DNA from: Caballeronia terrestris
GTDB taxonomy: Bacteria > Pseudomonadota > Gammaproteobacteria > Burkholderiales > Burkholderiaceae
Assembly (NCBI RefSeq): GCF_001544515.1
Contig: NZ_FCOL02000002.1
Coordinates: 273,393-337,392 of the forward strand
Direction: 5' to 3'
DNA length: 64,000 nt
Shown: one piece after another, positions 58,153 through 64,000 of the stretch
How the letters are laid out: every line of letters starts with the position of its first letter
Position numbering within the stretch: position 1 is the stretch's first letter
The notes under the pieces: model-generated
What the model was told of the DNA's origin: nothing
Seen by the model: the letters and a program-made list of their open reading frames with translations, nothing else
Databases searched by the model: none
Made by a program: the position numbers and the translations under genes

Positions 58153-59826
58153 CTACGCCTTGCCGTCGCGCAATTCCCGCCTCAGGATCTTGCCGACGTT
58201 ACTCTTCGGCAGATCGCTGCGGAATTCGATGATGCGCGGCCGCTTGTAACCCGTCAGTTGGTCCTTGCAGAACGCGATCACGTCGGCTTCCGTCAGGCTC
58301 TGGTCCTTCTTGACGATGAAGAGCTTCACCGCCTCGCCCGAGTTCTGGTCCTTCACGCCGACCGCCGCGACTTCGCACACGCCCGGCAGCTTCGCGACGA
58401 CATCCTCGATCTCGTTCGGATACACGTTGAAGCCCGACACCAGGATCATGTCCTTCTTCCGGTCGACGATCTTCACGTAGCCGCGCGCGTCCATCACGCC
58501 GACGTCGCCCGATTTGAAGAAGCCATCCGGCGTCATGACCTTGGCCGTCTCGTCCGGCCGGTTCCAGTAGCCCGGCATCACCTGCGGTCCCCGGATGCAG
58601 ATTTCGCCGGCGACGCCGAGCGGCAGTTCGTTGTTGTCGTCGTCGCGGATGGAGATTTCCGTCGACGGGAACGGCAGCCCGATCGTGCCCGTATATTCGG
58701 TGGCGGTCACCGGGTTGCTCGTCACGCACGGCGACGTTTCCGACAACCCGTAACCCTCGACGATCGGCACGCCGGTCGCCTCGAACCAGCGCTTCGCCAC
58801 CGCTTCCTGCACGGCCATGCCGCCGCCGTTCGCCGACACGAGCTTCGAAAAATCGAGGCTCGTGAAATCCGGATGGTTCAGTAACGCGTTGTACAGCGTG
58901 TTGACGGCGGGGAACGTGTTGATCGGAACGCCCTTGAGCGCCTTGATCGTCCCGCCGATATCCCGTGGATTGGGGATCAGAACGCCGAGACCGCCGGTGC
59001 GGATCGTGAGCAGCCCGCAGACCGTCAGCGCGAAGATGTGATAGAGCGGCAGCGCCACGACGCACACGAACTGATCGATGTCCGGCCGCTTCTTGCGCGC
59101 CGGATCGAGCCACACTTCCGACTGCAGCACGTTCGCGATCAGGTTCCGGTGCAGCAGCGTCGCGCCTTTCGCGACGCCGGTCGTGCCGCCCGTGTACTGG
59201 AGAAACGCGACGTCGTCGGGATTCTGCGTGACGCTTTGAAGCGTTTCGCGCGCGCCTTGAGCGATGGCGTCGTTGAAGCGCACGTGACCGGGCAGATTCC
59301 ACTCGGGCACCATTTTCTTCACGCGCCGGATGACGAAGTTGACGACGAGCCCCTTCACGCCCATCAGGTCGCCCATTGCGGCCACGACAACGTGCTTGAT
59401 CGCCGTGTTCTTCACAACCGCCTGCAGCGTGGTCGCGAAGTTTTCGAGCAGCACGATCGCTTCCGCGCCGCAGTCCTTCAACTGATGCTCGAGCTCACGC
59501 GGCGTATAGAGCGGATTGACGTTGACGACGATATACCCCGCGCGCAAAACGGCCGCGATCGCGACCGGATATTGCAGCACGTTCGGCATCATGAGCGCGA
59601 CTCGCGCGCCGGGCCGGAGGCCCTTCGACTGCAACCACGCGGCGAGCTTGCGCGACATCGCGTCGAGTTCGCCATACGTGATCGCTTGCCCCATACAGAT
59701 GAACGCGCGTCGATCGCGATTCTTCCGAAAACTGTCCTCGAGCAGTTGCGAAACCGAGCGGTACGCTGACGCGTCGATTTCCGTGGGCACGCCGGCCGGA
59801 TACGACTTCAGCCAGATTTTTTCCAT
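58153..59826 (-). CDS. fadD: Long-chain fatty acid--CoA ligase
   Basis: The enzyme activates fatty acids to acyl-CoA through an acyl-adenylate for beta-oxidation, or for lipid synthesis. The 557-residue protein has the AMP-binding loop YTGGTTGVAKGATLLH (near 216), YGLSETSPC (near 355) and the later GYWNRPDET and KDMILVSGFNVYP hinge region. AAGGAG is located nine bases before the ATG, and TATAAATATA upstream is a possible -10. FadD identity is based on length and similarity; medium-chain ligases are close relatives. Confidence 0.9.
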   Translation of the reverse strand: MEKIWLKSYPAGVPTEIDASAYRSVSQLLEDSFRKNRDRRAFICMGQAITYGELDAMSRKLAAWLQSKGLRPGARVALMMPNVLQYPVAIAAVLRAGYIVVNVNPLYTPRELEHQLKDCGAEAIVLLENFATTLQAVVKNTAIKHVVVAAMGDLMGVKGLVVNFVIRRVKKMVPEWNLPGHVRFNDAIAQGARETLQSVTQNPDDVAFLQYTGGTTGVAKGATLLHRNLIANVLQSEVWLDPARKKRPDIDQFVCVVALPLYHIFALTVCGLLTIRTGGLGVLIPNPRDIGGTIKALKGVPINTFPAVNTLYNALLNHPDFTSLDFSKLVSANGGGMAVQEAVAKRWFEATGVPIVEGYGLSETSPCVTSNPVTATEYTGTIGLPFPSTEISIRDDDNNELPLGVAGEICIRGPQVMPGYWNRPDETAKVMTPDGFFKSGDVGVMDARGYVKIVDRKKDMILVSGFNVYPNEIEDVVAKLPGVCEVAAVGVKDQNSGEAVKLFIVKKDQSLTEADVIAFCKDQLTGYKRPRIIEFRSDLPKSNVGKILRRELRDGKA

Positions 59827-59954
59827 GCGGCGTCTCCTTTATATATTTATAGAATGGTCGTGCGGAAAACGAATGCTAACGGCTCGCTCCGCTTCCCACA
59901 ACCGGGTTAGACGCCACCCTCCACCACCTTTCGGAGCCTTCGGATTCACACCGC

Positions 59955-62045
59955 TCAATGCGCCGGTTCCACCTCGACGAGGCAATCGTAGAACGTCGCC
60001 GATCCCCCGAGATCGGTCAGCGCCTGGCTCGTGACCTGATTGGCGTTGCGGCCGTCCGGCGCGAGCTTCTTCCACCAGATCGACAAGCCTACGACCACGC
60101 CTTCGCGGGCTCGGTCGGTCACACGCACGCGCGCCTGCATCGATCCGCGATCGTTGAAGATACGCACGATTTCGCCGTCCGCGATCTGGCGCGGTTGCGC
60201 ATCGGCGGGATGGATATCGAGATGCGGCTCGCCTTCGGTCGAGCGCAGGCTCTCCACGTTCACGAAGCTGCTGTTCAGGAAGTTGCGCGCGGGCGGCGAG
60301 ATCATTGCGAGCGGATAGCGCGCGGCGAGTTCAGGTGAGCCATCGGCGGATTCGTAGGGCGCAAGGTAATCGGGGAGCGGATCGAGGCCCTGACTCTGCA
60401 GACGCCCGCTAAAGAACTCGCATTTCCCCGATGGCGTGCGGAAACCGCCGTTCGCGAAAGGCGCGTCCGCAAGCTTGAGCTGCGCCCAACCCGCCGTCTT
60501 CAACGCGTTCCAACTCTGGCCCGCGAGCGCCGGATCGTCCCAGCGAAACGCCTTCGACGCGATTTCCTCGTCGGTTTCGAAGAGGGCCGGATCGGTGAGA
60601 TCCATCGCGCGGGAGAGGCCGCGGAAGATCTCGGTATTCGAGCGCGAGCCGCCGACCGGGGCGATCGCCGGCAAGTTCGCCATCACGTGCGTATGCCCGT
60701 ACGACTTGTGGACATCGAGGTGCTCGAGCTGCGTGGTGGCCGGGAAAATCAGGTCGGCGTAGTCGGCGGTATCGGTCTGGAAATGCTCGAGGACGATCGT
60801 GAACAAGTCTTCACGCGCGAAGCCCGCCGCGACTTTTTCCGAATCCGGCGCGACCGCGACCGGGTTCGAGTTGTACACGATCAGTGCCTCGACCTTCGGG
60901 CCGAACGTTACGTCGCCCGGATGGAGAAGTGCGTCGCCGAGTGCGTTCATGTTGATGAGACGCGGCAGCTTTGACGGCCAGCCGAGCAGCAGATCGGGCC
61001 GTTCGAGCGCGGCGGAATCGACCGGCGCCCATCCCGAGGATGACAGCAACATCCCGCCCGACCGCTCACGCCAAGCGCCCGTCAGCGATGGCAGACACGC
61101 GACCGCCCGAACTGCATTGCCGCCGCCGCGCACACGCTGCATGCCATAGTTCAGACGGATCGACGCCTTTTTCGTCGCGCCGAACGCGCGCGCCAGTTCG
61201 ACGATCACCTGCTCGTCGATGCCGCAAATCTGCGCGGCGCGCGCCGGCGGATATTCGGCCGCGCGCGCCTTGAGCTGCACGAAGCCGAGCGTGTAAGAGT
61301 CGATGTATTCGCGGTCGATCAGGTTTTCCTTGATCAACACGTCGATCATCGCGAGCGCGAGCGCCGCATCGGTGCCCGGCTTCAGCGCGATGTGCTGATG
61401 ACACTTTTCGGCGGTCAGCGAGCGATACGGATCGATCGCGATCAGCCGCGCGCCGCGCCGCTTGGCCTCCTGCGCGCGTGTCCAGAAATGCAGGTTCGAA
61501 GCGATCGGGTTCGAGCCCCAGATCAGGATCAGCTCGCTCTCGTCGAAATACTCGGTGTGCATGCCGAGGCTCGCGCCGTAGGTATATTTGAGGCCCGCCG
61601 CGCCGGCCGCTGCGCAAATCGTCCGATCGAGCCGCGACGCACCGAGCGCGTTGAAAAACCGCGCCGCGATGCTCTCGCCCTGCACCAGGCCCATCGTCCC
61701 CGCGTAGCTGTACGGCAGGATCGCCTCGGGCGCGCGGGCCGCGATCGGCTTCAGGCGCTCTGCGGCGAAGCGCAGCGCTTCGTCCCAGCCGATCGCTTCG
61801 AAACGGCCTTCGCCCTTGCGCCCGACGCGACGCATCGGCATGAGCAGCCGGTCTCGGTGATGCGTGCGATCCGCGTAACGCGTGACTTTCGTGCAGAGCA
61901 CGCCTTGCGTTGGCGGATGGTCTGGATCGCCGCTCACCTTGACGGCTTTGCCGTTCTTCACGGTGACGCGCATCGCGCAGGTGTCGGGACAGTCGTGCGG
62001 GCAAACGGCGCGGGCAAATTCGGCGGGGACGGCGGGGGCATTCAT
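59955..62045 (-). CDS. Molybdopterin-dependent oxidoreductase with an N-terminal Fe4S4 cluster
   Basis: The 696-residue protein belongs to the DMSO reductase superfamily. Four cysteines, Cys15, Cys19, Cys23 (CPHDCPDTC) and Cys51 (GVLCTK), can bind an Fe4S4 cluster. The molybdopterin-binding regions and the C-terminal molydopterin-dinucleotide domain (ending with GGSATFYDCLVEVE) follow. There is no twin-arginine signal and no partner subunit next to it, so it is probably cytoplasmic. The ATG at 62045 gives MNAPAVPAEF; the open frame extends to 62243. Substrate is unknown; formate dehydrogenase and other annotations are used for this group. Confidence 0.85.
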   Translation of the reverse strand: MNAPAVPAEFARAVCPHDCPDTCAMRVTVKNGKAVKVSGDPDHPPTQGVLCTKVTRYADRTHHRDRLLMPMRRVGRKGEGRFEAIGWDEALRFAAERLKPIAARAPEAILPYSYAGTMGLVQGESIAARFFNALGASRLDRTICAAAGAAGLKYTYGASLGMHTEYFDESELILIWGSNPIASNLHFWTRAQEAKRRGARLIAIDPYRSLTAEKCHQHIALKPGTDAALALAMIDVLIKENLIDREYIDSYTLGFVQLKARAAEYPPARAAQICGIDEQVIVELARAFGATKKASIRLNYGMQRVRGGGNAVRAVACLPSLTGAWRERSGGMLLSSSGWAPVDSAALERPDLLLGWPSKLPRLINMNALGDALLHPGDVTFGPKVEALIVYNSNPVAVAPDSEKVAAGFAREDLFTIVLEHFQTDTADYADLIFPATTQLEHLDVHKSYGHTHVMANLPAIAPVGGSRSNTEIFRGLSRAMDLTDPALFETDEEIASKAFRWDDPALAGQSWNALKTAGWAQLKLADAPFANGGFRTPSGKCEFFSGRLQSQGLDPLPDYLAPYESADGSPELAARYPLAMISPPARNFLNSSFVNVESLRSTEGEPHLDIHPADAQPRQIADGEIVRIFNDRGSMQARVRVTDRAREGVVVGLSIWWKKLAPDGRNANQVTSQALTDLGGSATFYDCLVEVEPAH

Positions 62046-62212
62046 GCGGAAGTCCGGTAGGAAACGCGCGAAACAGGCGGATAAGCGGATTTTATTACGG
62101 CTGGCCGTTGGGCACCGGTCAGATCGATTAATTTGTCGGGGCGTAAAATGATCTTCGAGCCGCGCCCCACAAGGCGCACAGCATTTTTCTTTGCAAAACG
62201 AGAGCAGTTCAT

Positions 62213-63412
62213 ATGAACCTGATTCCAGAAATCGAAGCAGCACACGAAGAAATCAAGGCGCTCCGACGAACGATCCACGCGCATCCCGAACTTCGATACG
62301 AGGAGGTCGGAACGGCGCAACTGGTTGCTGAAAATCTCGAACGCTGGGGAATCACTGTTCATCGCGGGCTGGGCAAGACGGGCGTGGTCGGCGTACTGGA
62401 GCGCGGCTCGAGCAACATGTCGATCGGACTTCGCGCCGACATGGACGCCCTGCCCATCCAGGAAGTCAACACGTTCGACCATCGGTCTAAGAACACCGGC
62501 CGGATGCACGCCTGCGGCCACGACGGGCACACCGCGATGCTGCTCGGCGCGGCGAAACATCTGGCGCAGCACGGCACGTTCGATGGCACAGTCGTCTTCA
62601 TCTTCCAGCCGGCCGAGGAAGGCGGCGCGGGTGCGCGCGCGATGATCGAGGATGGTCTTTTCGAGCGCTTTCCCGTCGATGCCGTGTTCGGCATACACAA
62701 CTGGCCGGGCATGCCGACGGGCCATTTTGGTGTGACGGAAGGACCGATCATGGCGTCGAGCAACGAGTTTCGGATTCAGATTCGCGGCACGGGTTCGCAC
62801 GCGGCGCTTCCGCATAACGGGCACGATCCCGTGTTCACGGCGGTTCAGATCGCGAACGGGCTACAGAGCATCATCACGCGCAACAAGAAACCGATCGATA
62901 CGGCGGTGCTTTCGATCACGCAAATCCACGCCGGCGACGCCGTCAACGTGGTCCCGGACGAAGCTACGCTTGCGGGGACGGTGCGGACGTTCACGGTGGA
63001 AACGCTGGATCTGATCGAAAGCCGGATGCGAAAGATCGTGGAATCGACGGCCGCTGCCTACGATTGCGACGTTGAGCTTCACTTTCACCGAAACTATCCC
63101 CCGACGATCAACGACGCGGAGCAGACGCGGTTCGCAGCATCGGTGATGGCAGAGGTGGTGGGGGCAGACAAACTCGACGCATCAGTGGAGCCGACCATGG
63201 GCGCCGAGGACTTTTCCTTCATGCTGCTCGCAAAGCCGGGATGCTATGCGTTCCTCGGCAACGGGGAAGGCGGACATCGCGAATCCGGACACGGCGCAGG
63301 ACCGTGCATGCTTCATAACGCGAGTTATGACTTTAACGACGGCCTGCTTTCGGTCGGATCGACGTATTGGGTGAAGCTCGCGGAACGCTTCCTGTCGCGC
63401 GGACGCGTATGA
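62213..63412 (+). CDS. M20-family metal-dependent amidohydrolase (hippurate hydrolase-like)
   Basis: The 399-residue protein is an M20D peptidase/amidohydrolase with ADMDALPIQE (near 75-84), the metal-binding CGHDGHTAML (Cys101, His103) and QPAEEGGAGA (near 132-141, general-base Glu). A lid domain (about 190-300) interrupts the catalytic domain. It likely cleaves N-acyl amino acids such as hippurate; substrate is uncertain. GAGAG precedes the ATG. The gene is divergent from the molybdoenzyme and lies close to the rrn operon. Confidence 0.88.
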   Translation: MNLIPEIEAAHEEIKALRRTIHAHPELRYEEVGTAQLVAENLERWGITVHRGLGKTGVVGVLERGSSNMSIGLRADMDALPIQEVNTFDHRSKNTGRMHACGHDGHTAMLLGAAKHLAQHGTFDGTVVFIFQPAEEGGAGARAMIEDGLFERFPVDAVFGIHNWPGMPTGHFGVTEGPIMASSNEFRIQIRGTGSHAALPHNGHDPVFTAVQIANGLQSIITRNKKPIDTAVLSITQIHAGDAVNVVPDEATLAGTVRTFTVETLDLIESRMRKIVESTAAAYDCDVELHFHRNYPPTINDAEQTRFAASVMAEVVGADKLDASVEPTMGAEDFSFMLLAKPGCYAFLGNGEGGHRESGHGAGPCMLHNASYDFNDGLLSVGSTYWVKLAERFLSRGRV

Positions 63413-63713
63413 GAGTTTTCGTACGGTTGAACAGTATTGCCTGCTACTGACCGGACCAGTCATGACTGTGGTGGTCTAATTTCCTCGGACAAGTCGATAA
63501 GAGGACAATCCTAAAATCGATGAGGATTTGAGCTAGATGACAGGAGTGCCTTCAAAGCGAACCCGAACCACTCCGCGCTCCACCGTGAGTGGGAAAGTGT
63601 TTTCGACAATCCGGAGGACGTTTTTGTTGTCTCGGACAGATTTTCGGCAGGAGAGTGGGTAGAAACGCAAAAACCCCACTTTAAGGGTGGGGTTTTTGTT
63701 TAACGCATGAGGA
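63413..63713. other. Gap between the amidohydrolase gene and the rrn operon
   Basis: About 300 bases without a convincing gene. A 41-codon plus-strand frame (63537-63662) lacks a family match. The stretch 63450-63530 vaguely recalls the ends of insertion sequences, but no transposase or repeat partner is present. The rrn terminator lies at the right end. Confidence 0.4.
63669..63697 (-). terminator. rrn operon terminator
   Basis: An 11-bp stem AAAAACCCCAC/GTGGGGTTTTT with a short loop lies 17 bases after the 5S rRNA. It has a T-run on each side and ends the rRNA operon on the minus strand. Confidence 0.9.
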
Positions 63714-63829
63714 GCCTGACGATTACCTACTTTCACACGGGAGATCCGCACTATCATCGGCGTGGAGTCGTTTCACGGTCCTGTTCGGGATGGGAAGGGG
63801 TGGTACCAACTCGCTATGGTCATCAGGCA
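63714..63829 (-). rRNA. rrf: 5S ribosomal RNA
   Basis: The minus strand begins TGCCTGATGACCATAGCG and ends GTAATCGTCAGGC, with complementary ends and the conserved internal CCCATCCCGAACAG. This gives a 116-base 5S rRNA typical of Burkholderiaceae. Confidence 0.96.
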
Positions 63830-64000
63830 TGACTTGTTGCTGTGTCGTTTCTTGGGGGAGACGCCACAACCAATCTGGGAAGAAGTAGTCGAACTGCGCG
63901 GGTTAAGCGCGTTCGGTGTTACTGGTGTTACTTGGGCTGTGCTTGTTGGCACAACACTTGACTCAACCTGGTGTGCGCTACTCCCTTCGGGAGCGGGGTC
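63830..64000 (-). other. 23S-5S internal transcribed spacer (partial)
   Basis: The sequence upstream of the 5S rRNA on its strand shows no 23S 3' end within the window, so at least 171 bases of spacer are present. No tRNA gene is visible in it. Confidence 0.7.

Noticed and set aside
63537..63662. 41-codon plus-strand frame near the rrn operon
   Set aside because: It has no ribosome binding site of note or similarity I recognise; too short to support.

Overview
The window looks like a chromosomal segment of a betaproteobacterium in Burkholderiaceae (Paraburkholderia/Caballeronia/Burkholderia type). This is inferred from high GC, the gene orders ampD-PP0621-ypjD-ffh, proS-rppH-CNP1-proB-obgE-rpmA-rplU-ispB-tRNA-Pro, pilB-pilC-pilD-coaE-zapD-yacG-mutT-argJ-secA-dciA-lpxC-ftsZ, and an OmpC-family porin with a typical Burkholderia N-terminus. 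Most of it is conserved housekeeping DNA.

Layout. 1-1.6 kb: a DHA2-type MFS exporter, divergent from a gene cut by the left edge. 1.7-5.2 kb: nrdA (class Ia ribonucleotide reductase large subunit) behind a recognisable promoter covered by two NrdR-like boxes. 5.3-7.2 kb: ampD, a PP0621-family membrane protein and ypjD. 7.2-9.3 kb: ffh and a hypoxanthine/guanine phosphoribosyltransferase. 9.3-11.7 kb: marC-proS. 11.9-13.2 kb: rppH and a CNP1-like lipoprotein. 13.3-16.4 kb: proB, obgE, rpmA, rplU. 16.6-17.7 kb: ispB and tRNA-Pro(CGG).

17.8-22.9 kb looks more accessory: an HSDL2-like SDR, a lipoprotein gene whose reading frame is broken at a 6-copy octanucleotide tract, and a patatin-bdhA-adc operon that fits hydroxybutyrate/acetoacetate metabolism. 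23.3-32.3 kb: a CNNM/CorC-type transporter, a type IV pilus assembly trio (the PilB ATPase gene carries a frameshift), coaE, zapD, yacG, mutT, a DUF815 ATPase and argJ. 32.4-37.8 kb: secA, dciA, lpxC and a peroxiredoxin.

38.0-55.6 kb is a complete division and cell wall cluster on the minus strand, mraZ-rsmH-ftsL-ftsI-murE-murF-mraY-murD-ftsW-murG-murC-ddlB-ftsQ-ftsA-ftsZ. Many junctions overlap by four bases, and MraZ-type direct repeats sit at the promoter. Together these genes build lipid II, flip and polymerise it, and assemble the FtsZ ring. LpxC and SecA next door tie in outer-membrane and secretion functions. 55.8-63.4 kb: coq7, a porin, an acyl-CoA ligase, a molybdopterin oxidoreductase and an M20 amidohydrolase. 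The right edge holds a 5S rRNA and part of the 23S-5S spacer of an rrn operon on the minus strand.

The best lead for something not yet described is the octanucleotide tract in the lipoprotein gene at 18.9-19.9 kb. One more copy, or two fewer, would restore a single full-length frame, which is the signature of a phase-variable locus.
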